Assembly: GCA_013298075.1 (NCBI GenBank) | Contig: JAAFJG010000039.1 | Span: forward strand, 1 to 43,326 | Reading direction: 5' to 3' | DNA from: Cytophagales bacterium | Lineage (GTDB): Bacteria; Bacteroidota; Bacteroidia; Cytophagales; Microscillaceae | Length of the DNA: 43,326 bases | Shown here: one piece after another, positions 9,434 to 16,887 of the stretch | Position numbering within the stretch: position 1 is the first letter of the stretch | Layout: each line of letters opens with the position of its first letter | Notes under the pieces: model-generated | Told to the model about the DNA's origin: nothing | The model's input: the letters and a program-made list of their open reading frames with translations, nothing else | Databases searched by the model: none | Program-made: the position numbers and the translations under genes

Positions 9434-10552
9434 ATGAAAAATCAGTATAGTCAAGAAAAAAAAATATTTTTATTTTTATTTTTATGTTTAATAAATTCTC
9501 TTATATTTGCACAAGATTGTAAAGATATTTTGCAAAGAGCAGAAGTTGCTTATAAAAAAGGACACTTAAATGACGTAAAAGAAATTTTAAACCAAGAATG
9601 TATCGATGTTTTACCCTCAAACGAGGATAAAGAAAAGGCATATTATTTGGTTACTTTATCTAATTTATATCTAAAAGATGTAGAGGCGGCAAAAGAATCA
9701 ATGTTAAAAATTTTGCATCAAAATCCTGAATATATATGTGACCCAATCAGTCCTGTAGCATTTCAAAAATTTTATAATTCTTTTAAAACTACGCCTTTTA
9801 TAGTTTTGGGAGCAAAAGCAGGAGGAAATTTTTCTCAAATTAAATCTGAAAAAGTGTATTCTTTAGATGATTCAAAAACTGCCCAAGAAGGAACTTATAC
9901 TTCTTCAGTTGGGTTAAATATACAAGTATTTGTGAAATTACCTATTTATAAAAGAATAGAATTGAGATTAGAGGCGGGCTTTAAACAAATTAATTATTCA
10001 TTTAAGAATCGACAATTTGGATATAGTACCATAAAATTTACAGAAAAACAAAGTGTTATCGAAATACCTATTATAGTAAAATATAATTTTGGGAATAATT
10101 ATAATTTTAAAAGAAGAAGTAAAAATATTTTACAATCTTTGAATCCTTATGTAGTAGGTGGAATTTCTACTACTTATTTATTGGCAAGCAAAGGCAATAT
10201 TTTTAGAGAAGATAAATTATTGACAAATGGTCTTTCTACTTTAACCTCGCCCGATTATAATTTGAAATCGATGAGAAATACTTTTGCTGTGTATGGTGTG
10301 GGAGGAATAGGAATAGAATTTAAAAAAAATAGGTCAATTTTTACCCTTGAATGTCGTTATAATTATGGATTTACGCCTATCATAAAATCAAGTGCGAGAT
10401 ATGATAATCAAGATATGTTATTGAGTTATGGTTATATAGATAGTGATATAAAATTTAGAAATATAATGATTACAGCAGGTTATGCTATTCCTTTATATCG
10501 TCCAAAACAAATCAGACAATTTTTTGCTGATGAAATCACTGATAAAAAATAA
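9434..10552 (+). CDS. Outer-membrane beta-barrel protein (PorT-like) with N-terminal helical repeat region
   Basis: The product has 372 residues from the ATG at 9434, which precedes the signal peptide (IFLFLFLCLINSLIFAQ). The ATG at 9404 would put ten odd residues before it and lies against the hairpin. Residues ~22-115 form a TPR-like helical segment (CKDILQRAEVAYKKGHLNDV...). From ~120 onward the sequence alternates as amphipathic strands with Gly/aromatic turns (FIVLGAKAGGNFSQI, NIQVFVKLPIYKRIELRLEAG, IEIPIIVKYNFG, MITAGYAIPLY), as in PF13568-type barrels. Part of a + strand run with the lipoprotein and cyclase (gaps 29 and 10 bp). A transport or sensing role alongside the cyclase is inference only. 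Confidence 0.75.
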   Translation: MKNQYSQEKKIFLFLFLCLINSLIFAQDCKDILQRAEVAYKKGHLNDVKEILNQECIDVLPSNEDKEKAYYLVTLSNLYLKDVEAAKESMLKILHQNPEYICDPISPVAFQKFYNSFKTTPFIVLGAKAGGNFSQIKSEKVYSLDDSKTAQEGTYTSSVGLNIQVFVKLPIYKRIELRLEAGFKQINYSFKNRQFGYSTIKFTEKQSVIEIPIIVKYNFGNNYNFKRRSKNILQSLNPYVVGGISTTYLLASKGNIFREDKLLTNGLSTLTSPDYNLKSMRNTFAVYGVGGIGIEFKKNRSIFTLECRYNYGFTPIIKSSARYDNQDMLLSYGYIDSDIKFRNIMITAGYAIPLYRPKQIRQFFADEITDKK

Positions 10553-10581
10553 AAAATACTTAAATTAAAAAAAATAAAAAA

Positions 10582-11772
10582 ATGAAAAAATATTATCTCA
10601 TCTTTCTTATTTGTAGTGGATTCATTTTGAGTGCTTGTACTTCTAAAAATGATGCAAGCCCCGATGAATCTGGCTTGTTTATCAAAATATTAGGAGGTAA
10701 TCAAGACGATACTGTCAATGATTTTTTTATAAGTGATAATGGAGAAATTGTTGGTACAGGAACAACACAAAGCTTTAGAATAAATAATGATTTTACTAAT
10801 ATTCTTTTATTTAAAACAGATAAATTAGGCAATAAAATTTTCCTAAAAGGATTAGGTGGGGCGGAAGGAAGTTCTATTATTCCTACTAACGATGGTGGTT
10901 ATGCTATTTTGGGTAATACTTCAAATTTTATTACACTCCCTTCTTATCATTTACTTAAAATTAATGCACAAGGAACAATCGAGTTAGATAGGACATATTC
11001 ACCTATTTTATCATCAGGTAAGTCAACTAAAGCAGTATCAGTAGCTATAGGGCAAGATAATAATTATTTGCTGATGGGTAATGTTGAGGTTAATTCCAAA
11101 AATACTATATATTTTATGAAAGTATCATCTATTGGAGATGTACTATCAGACAAATACTATACTTATGCTAATTCAAGTAATACTATAGCAAAAGGAAAAA
11201 TGTTAGCCAACGGAGATGGGGTTATAGTAGGGACAATTACTGAAAATGGTGACTCAAAAATACGAATAACTTTAATCAATTCAGATTTAGGTCCTAAATG
11301 GGATTTTAATTATAAATCAGATATTGCTTTGAGTACAACATCTGCCTCAGATATTCAAATTGCTAATGCAGGTTTTATTGTGGCAGGTACTTCTATCGTG
11401 AACAAAAAAAATGTAGGTTTCTTATTGAAAACGAACTCTAATGGTCTTTTGACTTGGAAAAAAGATATTAACATAGGTGCCGGTCTAAGTATTAATTCTG
11501 TTTATCCTACTCAAGATGGTGGATATATCTTAACGGGTAATGTATTGCTGACTGATAGGGAAATACCACACACACATATTTGGGTAGGTAAAGTAGATGC
11601 TACAGGTAATTTGGAATGGAATAAAGACTTTGGAAATAGAAAAGATGACAAAGGAGTTTGTGTGCGAGTTACAAAGGAAGGGAATTATGTGGTGATGGGT
11701 AATATAGATTTTGGAACGAGCGAAACGTTGGTATTGATAAATTTAGATAAAAATGGTAATTTAATCCGCTAA
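10582..11772 (+). CDS. Lipoprotein with propeller-like 'DGGY..GN' repeats
   Basis: The product is a 396-residue lipoprotein. The signal peptide ends in the lipobox LSAC, so Cys19 would be lipidated. The mature part repeats a unit of ~45-55 residues: 'tnDGGYailGnt......llKinaqGti.w.k.y', for example NDGGYAILGNTS, QDNNYLLMGNVE, QDGGYILTGNVL and KEGNYVVMGNID. At least six or seven units are visible, which would fit a beta-propeller. No enzyme motif is seen. It starts 29 bp after the barrel gene and ends 10 bp before the ATG that begins the cyclase leader, so the three are probably co-transcribed. A ligand-binding or scaffold role is plausible but unproven. Confidence 0.75.
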   Translation: MKKYYLIFLICSGFILSACTSKNDASPDESGLFIKILGGNQDDTVNDFFISDNGEIVGTGTTQSFRINNDFTNILLFKTDKLGNKIFLKGLGGAEGSSIIPTNDGGYAILGNTSNFITLPSYHLLKINAQGTIELDRTYSPILSSGKSTKAVSVAIGQDNNYLLMGNVEVNSKNTIYFMKVSSIGDVLSDKYYTYANSSNTIAKGKMLANGDGVIVGTITENGDSKIRITLINSDLGPKWDFNYKSDIALSTTSASDIQIANAGFIVAGTSIVNKKNVGFLLKTNSNGLLTWKKDINIGAGLSINSVYPTQDGGYILTGNVLLTDREIPHTHIWVGKVDATGNLEWNKDFGNRKDDKGVCVRVTKEGNYVVMGNIDFGTSETLVLINLDKNGNLIR

Positions 11773-11782
11773 AAAAAAAAAA

Positions 11783-11880
11783 ATGAAATTTTTATTGCAA
11801 TTATTTGTGTCTTATTATTTTATGTTACAATCACTAAAGCCCAAGATATTTACAAACCTTATGTAAATAATGATAGCTCT
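11783..11880 (+). other. Displaced signal-peptide coding sequence of the cyclase gene (apparent 1-nt frameshift)
   Basis: An ATG at 11783 follows the A-run after the lipoprotein stop, but its own frame closes at 11864-11866. The frame of the cyclase (codons in phase with 11881) is open from just after 11772 and encodes FIAIICVLLFYVTITKAQ followed by DIYKPYVNND, a textbook signal peptide, with no start codon. Adding one T to the T5 run at 11789-11793 joins ATG-Lys-Phe to this peptide and to the rest of the gene. Either the assembly has a homopolymer error or the gene is off or slippage-controlled in this strain. Confidence 0.75.
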
Positions 11881-13905
11881 ATGGCAAATAATGATGTATT
11901 AGCAAGACTTAGATTGTTAAATAGTAACACTACAAAAAAAATATCTTTAAAAGCCTTAAAACTTACTAAATTTCCAACTGCTCTTCTTAAATTTAAAAAT
12001 TTAGAAGAATTAGATTTGTCAGGAAATAATATAATGGTATTGCCTGAAGAATTGGGAAACTTAGAAAAATTACGCGTGTTAAATATCAATAGTAATAGAC
12101 TACAAAGATTACCCGCATCTATCAAAAAATGTAAGGAATTATCACATTTAGGCATTGCTTATAATAAATTAAAAATTTATCCCGATGAAATAAACGCCCT
12201 TACTTCTTTACAAACTCTAGATATTAGCGGAAATAGTTTGATAGATATTCCTGAAGAAATTGGCAATCTTACCAACTTAAATGCTTTGTATTGTTCGCAT
12301 AATAGTTTGTCATTTTTACCAGAAAATATTGGTAAACTTACAAAATTAAAATTGTTATTTGCTTTTAATAATCAAATTAAAAAACTCCCAAAAGAAATTA
12401 AAAATCTCAAGGAAGTTAGTAATTTACAATTATATAACAATGAATTGACAGAATTACCCAAAGAAATGGGAGAAATGACCGCACTGACTTTTCTTGGTAT
12501 TTCTAAAAATAATTTTAAAGAAATACCAGATGAATTGGCTAAAATCCCAAAACTAAAAAAAATATACATCAAAAGAAAAGACGAACAATCGCCTATTATT
12601 CATGATGATTTGTTGGCTTATATCAGAGATAATGTGGTAGAAACCGACGTGTATGACATCAATAATAAATTTATTGAGTTTGGTAGAAGGCAACAACAAG
12701 CACAACTTTTGGCAGATCAAGAGAAAAAAAGTAAAGAATTAGAATTAGAAAATTCTAAAAAGGAAACGGCATTACAAATTGCAAGAACAAAAGAAGCGGA
12801 AGCGGAAAGGCAATTAGCAGAAACGAGATCGAAACAAAATGCAGAAAGAGAAGCAGCAAAACGTGAAAAATTAGAAAGAGAAAAAGAACTTTCTGAACAA
12901 CGTAGAAAAAGTCAAGAAATTGAAAATAAAGCACGTGAAGAAAAGGCAGCCGCAGAAAAAAAAGAACTCGAAAATAAAAATGCACAAAAACAACAAGAAC
13001 TTGAAAACGAAAAACTAAAAACGCAAAGTGCGCAATTAGCAGGAGAGGCTGTAAAACAAAAAGCAGAAAAAGAACGACAATTTCAACGAACTATTATTTC
13101 TGTGTTTATTGGTGGGTTGATTTTGGCAGGTTTATTTATGATTTTTGTATTGTATAGTAACCGAAAAATCAAACAAAAACAAAAAGAAGCGGAACTACAA
13201 AAAGCAAAAGCCGATGCTTTATTATTGAATATTTTGCCTCTCGAAGTAGCAGAAGAATTAAAGGAAAAAGGCACGACACAAGTACGTACTTTTGACGATG
13301 CTTCTGTGTTATTTGCTGATATTAAAGGGTTTTCTGCGTTGGCTACAAAAGTAACGCCTCAAGAACTTATCAAAGAATTAGACACAACTTTTGGTATGCT
13401 TGATGATATTGTAAAAAAATATGATATTGAAAGGATAAAAACCATTGGCGATTGTTATATGTGTGTGGGTGGTGTGCCTACGCCTAATCCTGCAAATGCG
13501 GTCAATATGATTATGTCCGCTTTAGAAATTCAACATTGGATGGCAGATGAAAAAATAAGAAGAAATGGAGATTTTTGGGAAGTGCGTTTGGGAGTTCACG
13601 TAGGAGAATTAGTGGCGGGAGTAGTAGGAAAAAGTAAATTTGCTTATGATGTTTGGGGAAATGCTGTAAATACTGCCTCACGTATGGAGTCAGGCGGAGA
13701 AGTTGGAAAAGTAAATATTACATTGGATACATATAAAAAAGTAGAGGATTTTTTCGAGTGTACGTACAGAGGAAAAATAGAAGCCAAAAATATTGGTTTA
13801 GTAGATACTTATTTTGTGAAAGGTCTCAAACCTGAATATTCTATCAATGGTTTGGGCAAAGAACCGAATGAGATTTTTTTCGCCAAAAGGAATTTAATAA
13901 AATAG
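11881..13905 (+). CDS. LRR - coiled coil - transmembrane - class III adenylate cyclase
   Basis: A 674-residue open frame. Residues ~19-235 are eight to nine leucine-rich repeats (LEELDLSGNNIMVLPEELGN). Residues ~265-400 are a charged coiled coil. A membrane segment spans ~405-425 (IISVFIGGLILAGLFMIFVLY). The C-terminal half is a class III cyclase: metal-binding Asp480 (ADIKGF) and Asp524 (IGDCYM), adenine-selecting Lys520 and Asp590 (YDVWGNAVNTASRM), and transition-state Asn597 and Arg601. The Lys/Asp pair predicts ATP, not GTP, as substrate, giving cAMP. With the displaced signal peptide restored (see 11783-11880), the LRRs and coil face the periplasm and the cyclase the cytoplasm: a receptor cyclase. 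It follows the barrel and lipoprotein genes closely. The ATG at 11881 is the first in-frame start and is probably not the original one. Confidence 0.9.
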   Translation: MANNDVLARLRLLNSNTTKKISLKALKLTKFPTALLKFKNLEELDLSGNNIMVLPEELGNLEKLRVLNINSNRLQRLPASIKKCKELSHLGIAYNKLKIYPDEINALTSLQTLDISGNSLIDIPEEIGNLTNLNALYCSHNSLSFLPENIGKLTKLKLLFAFNNQIKKLPKEIKNLKEVSNLQLYNNELTELPKEMGEMTALTFLGISKNNFKEIPDELAKIPKLKKIYIKRKDEQSPIIHDDLLAYIRDNVVETDVYDINNKFIEFGRRQQQAQLLADQEKKSKELELENSKKETALQIARTKEAEAERQLAETRSKQNAEREAAKREKLEREKELSEQRRKSQEIENKAREEKAAAEKKELENKNAQKQQELENEKLKTQSAQLAGEAVKQKAEKERQFQRTIISVFIGGLILAGLFMIFVLYSNRKIKQKQKEAELQKAKADALLLNILPLEVAEELKEKGTTQVRTFDDASVLFADIKGFSALATKVTPQELIKELDTTFGMLDDIVKKYDIERIKTIGDCYMCVGGVPTPNPANAVNMIMSALEIQHWMADEKIRRNGDFWEVRLGVHVGELVAGVVGKSKFAYDVWGNAVNTASRMESGGEVGKVNITLDTYKKVEDFFECTYRGKIEAKNIGLVDTYFVKGLKPEYSINGLGKEPNEIFFAKRNLIK

Positions 13906-13929
13906 AATTAATATTCTCAATTCTATTTT
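13899..13929 (+). terminator. Hairpin terminator overlapping the cyclase stop codon
   Basis: The arms AAAATAGAATT (13899-13909, including the TAG stop) and AATTCTATTTT (13919-13929) pair perfectly with a 9-base loop and are followed by T-rich sequence. It lies between convergent genes and could also serve kmo on the minus strand. Confidence 0.65.
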
Positions 13930-13957
13930 ATCTTTATTCTTATCAAAATTAAAAAGA

Positions 13958-15310
13958 CTAATGTTTTTTCAATGCTTGATAAATTTCTTCGATATTTATA
14001 TCTTTGATATTTTCGTTTTTTCTACATAATTCTAACAAGAAATTATCTTGAAAATTTCCCCTTTGGTGTGCTTCCGAATAAGGAACTTCAGGGTGAAACG
14101 TTACCAAAGAATATTTTGAATGATATTCGTTATATTTATTTTCAAGAATATTTTCTAATTCTCTTTTACGCAAAAAAGCAGGCTCTGCAGTGCCATCACG
14201 CATTTCATAAAAATTTTCTAACGCCAAATCTGCAATCGCATTCGCTTCTTTTGGTCTGAAATCATTAAATTTCTCACAAACTTTTAACCAACTATCCGCA
14301 TCATTTTTTTGATAATAGGTGTCAATCAAATCATCTAAAAAAACACAATCTTCAAACGCACAATTCATACCTTGTCCATAAAAAGGCACAATCGCATGAG
14401 CCGCATCACCCAATAATAATATTTTATCCTCAAAATTCCAAGGACTACAACGCACAGTGCCTAGCATTCCGACAGGATTTTTTTGAAATTCTTGCACCAA
14501 ATTAGGAATTAAAATCATTGTATCTGCAAAATTTTTCTCAAAAAAATCTTTAATTTTTTCGTCTGTGTTCAATGTATCAAAACTATTTTCGCCGTGATTG
14601 GGAAAAAATAAAGTACACGTAAAACTTCCATCAAGATTGGGCAAGGCAATCAACATATATTGTCCACGAGGCCAAATATGCAACGCATTTTTTTCGATTT
14701 GAAATTGATTATTTTCTGCGGCAGGAATATGTAATTCTTTGTATCCGTGTAGTAAAAAATCAATATTTTCTTCGAATTTTATTTTATTTTTGATAGCATT
14801 TCTCAAGAGAGAACCTGCTCCATCGGCAGCCAACACTTTTTTTGCGTGATATTTTTTGGTCGTTTGATTATTTTTATCCTCAAATGTATAAGTTTGAGAA
14901 TCTAAATCAGCTTCCGTTAATTCGTGTGCAAAATTGATGTGAATATTCTCAAATTTTTCAGCCAAATTCAACAAAGCAATATTTAAACCGCCTCTTGAAA
15001 TAGAATTAATAAATTCAGATTTATTTTTTCCATACGGCACAGCAATCAAGTTTCCATTCACAGCGTGCAACATTCGCCCATACATAGGAATTGCTTCTTG
15101 CAAAATTTCTTGCCCAATTCCAGCCCTTTCCAAACCTTTTAATCCTCGATGAGAAAGTGCCAAATTGATAGAACGCCCCGCCTCCACTTTTTGCGTTCTC
15201 ATATCTTTTCTTTTCTCAAAAACTTCCACTTCGAATCCCTTTTTTGCCAAAATAATTGCCAACAAAGAACCCGCCAAACCTGCCCCAATAATTGTGATTT
15301 TATTTTCCAT
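13958..15310 (-). CDS. kmo: Kynurenine 3-monooxygenase
   Basis: A 450-residue FAD enzyme that hydroxylates L-kynurenine to 3-hydroxykynurenine with NADPH and O2, in the tryptophan-to-quinolinate/NAD route. The FAD Rossmann motif GAGLAG is at 9-14 with the acidic strand end FEKR at 31-34. The KMO-type segment AGRSINLALSHRGLKGLERAG follows at 44-64, the DG motif (AADGAGS) at ~161-167, and the second FAD motif GDAAHAIVPFYGQGMNCAFED at 301-321. Length fits bacterial KMO. Its ATG directly abuts the TAA of the serine-hydrolase gene (no spacer), so the two are probably translationally coupled. No other kynurenine-pathway gene lies in the window. Confidence 0.93.
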   Translation of the reverse strand: MENKITIIGAGLAGSLLAIILAKKGFEVEVFEKRKDMRTQKVEAGRSINLALSHRGLKGLERAGIGQEILQEAIPMYGRMLHAVNGNLIAVPYGKNKSEFINSISRGGLNIALLNLAEKFENIHINFAHELTEADLDSQTYTFEDKNNQTTKKYHAKKVLAADGAGSLLRNAIKNKIKFEENIDFLLHGYKELHIPAAENNQFQIEKNALHIWPRGQYMLIALPNLDGSFTCTLFFPNHGENSFDTLNTDEKIKDFFEKNFADTMILIPNLVQEFQKNPVGMLGTVRCSPWNFEDKILLLGDAAHAIVPFYGQGMNCAFEDCVFLDDLIDTYYQKNDADSWLKVCEKFNDFRPKEANAIADLALENFYEMRDGTAEPAFLRKRELENILENKYNEYHSKYSLVTFHPEVPYSEAHQRGNFQDNFLLELCRKNENIKDINIEEIYQALKKH

Positions 15311-16738
15311 TTATTTATTTTGATTTAGCCATGATAATATATCAAAACCAATAGTTACTTCTTCTGCCATATTACTCAATACCACCACTCCTGTTTTGGT
15401 TGCGGGACAAAAAGCAGCTAAACTTCTAAAACCACCTGTTCCTCCTGCGTGTTGCCAAACGTCATTTTCTTTTATTTTTGTGATATGCCAGCCTAAGCCA
15501 ACTCTATTTTGTCCAAATTCAAAAGTTTGTTTTTGGGTTAATTTCATTGCATTTGCCATATTTTTAGGCTGAGTTAAATAACCATTTATGTATTTTAACA
15601 TATCTTCCACATTGGAACGAATTGCTCCTGCCCCTGCGAGAGATTGAAATTCCCAAGAAGAAACTGCATTTCCTTCTTCGTTATATCCTTGTGAAAAAAC
15701 ATTTTTATCTTTGTCATTCAATGTAATTTTGGTATTTTTCATACTCAATGGTTTACAAATTTGTGATAAAATTTGTTCTTCATAAGGTTTTTTATTTATT
15801 TCTTCTAAAATAGTTCCTAACAAACCAAATCCTAAATTAGAATATTCATATTCTTTTGAAATAGATTTTTGTAATTTGTATTTTTCTAAGAAATTATATA
15901 AATCATTTTTTGTATAATTTTTATACGGATTAGTAGGAATTGTATTTGTATTTGTTAATAAATCTTCAGGCAAACGCGGTAAACCTGAACTATGATTTGC
16001 TAAATTTTCTACCGTTATTTTCTTATTTTCATAAGCCAATACAGGAATATTTTTTCGTAAATAAGTATTGATTGATGTATTTAGAGTTGTTTTTTTATTT
16101 TCAATTGCTTGTGCCAATAAGAAAGCCGTAAAGGTTTTTGAGATAGAACCAATTTCGTATAAAGTATTATTGTTTGGTAAATTATTTTCATTTTTTTTCA
16201 TTTCTCCATAATGATAAGATTGCATTTTTCCGTTTTTTATAATGCCAATACTCAACCCTACAGTTTTTGGATTGCTTAAATAATTTTGTGCCAATTCATC
16301 TATTTTTTTATCTGTTTCCGAATTCAAAGCATTATCTGATTTGACTTTTTCTTTGCGTTTTTCTTTATCATCTTTGAATGGTTTGAATAAAAAAGTTACT
16401 ATTTTTTGTTTTTCGTCCAAACTAATATAATAGGAAAGCGGCGTTGCTTCAAAAGTAGCTTTATAATGAGAAATATTTTGTTTGATTCCCAAAAAATCAT
16501 TTTGCCCCCAATTTCCTAATTGTTGTTTTATTCCCGCAAAAGTTTGCGAAAATTTTTCGTAGTTTAATTCTTTTTTAAATTTCTCTCCCATCAATCCATA
16601 CATTTTTTCCAAATCATTTTCATTGTATAATTTTTTGGCAATAATAGTTACAGAGTCATTTTTATCTTTTGTAGATTTTTGAGCGAATAAATTAGTTATA
16701 AAAAATGTAACTAAAAAAAGTAAAAATATTTTTTTCAT
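15311..16738 (-). CDS. Secreted serine hydrolase (beta-lactamase class C/PBP4* family) with N-terminal DUF3887-like domain
   Basis: The product has 475 residues from 16738, which begins the signal peptide (MKKIFLLFLVTFFITNLFAQ); 18 further codons upstream are not signal-like. Residues ~28-120 resemble DUF3887, a small fold often fused to hydrolases. The catalytic domain has the nucleophile motif SxxK (Ser198-Ile-Ser-Lys201), the Tyr-x-Asn motif (Tyr299-Ser-Asn301) and HAG (430-432) in place of KTG. These are the three marks of the class C beta-lactamase/D-aminopeptidase/esterase family. True substrates vary widely in this family, so resistance should not be assumed. The stop is immediately followed by kmo. 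Confidence 0.85.
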   Translation of the reverse strand: MKKIFLLFLVTFFITNLFAQKSTKDKNDSVTIIAKKLYNENDLEKMYGLMGEKFKKELNYEKFSQTFAGIKQQLGNWGQNDFLGIKQNISHYKATFEATPLSYYISLDEKQKIVTFLFKPFKDDKEKRKEKVKSDNALNSETDKKIDELAQNYLSNPKTVGLSIGIIKNGKMQSYHYGEMKKNENNLPNNNTLYEIGSISKTFTAFLLAQAIENKKTTLNTSINTYLRKNIPVLAYENKKITVENLANHSSGLPRLPEDLLTNTNTIPTNPYKNYTKNDLYNFLEKYKLQKSISKEYEYSNLGFGLLGTILEEINKKPYEEQILSQICKPLSMKNTKITLNDKDKNVFSQGYNEEGNAVSSWEFQSLAGAGAIRSNVEDMLKYINGYLTQPKNMANAMKLTQKQTFEFGQNRVGLGWHITKIKENDVWQHAGGTGGFRSLAAFCPATKTGVVVLSNMAEEVTIGFDILSWLNQNK

Positions 16739-16840
16739 TTTGATTATAATAAAGTGAAATTTTGAACAAATCTTATATCGAAAACAGAACAAATAATTTC
16801 TTTAAAATGTTTTAAAAATAGTCGATTTAATGAATAAATA

Positions 16841-16872
16841 AAACCACAATATTTAGATAAAAGTTGTGGTTT
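16841..16872 (-). terminator. Hairpin terminator after the ftsI-like gene
   Basis: The arms AAACCACAA (16841-16849) and TTGTGGTTT (16864-16872) pair perfectly with a 14-base loop. On the minus strand the hairpin begins 16 bp after the stop and is followed by T-rich sequence. Confidence 0.7.
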
Positions 16873-16887
16873 TTATTTTTTATAAAA

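Noticed and set aside
15311-16738. Calling the class C-type hydrolase an antibiotic-resistance gene
   Set aside because: SxxK, YxN and HxG motifs are shared by esterases and peptidases of the family. HAG in place of KTG and the DUF3887-like domain argue against a simple resistance call.
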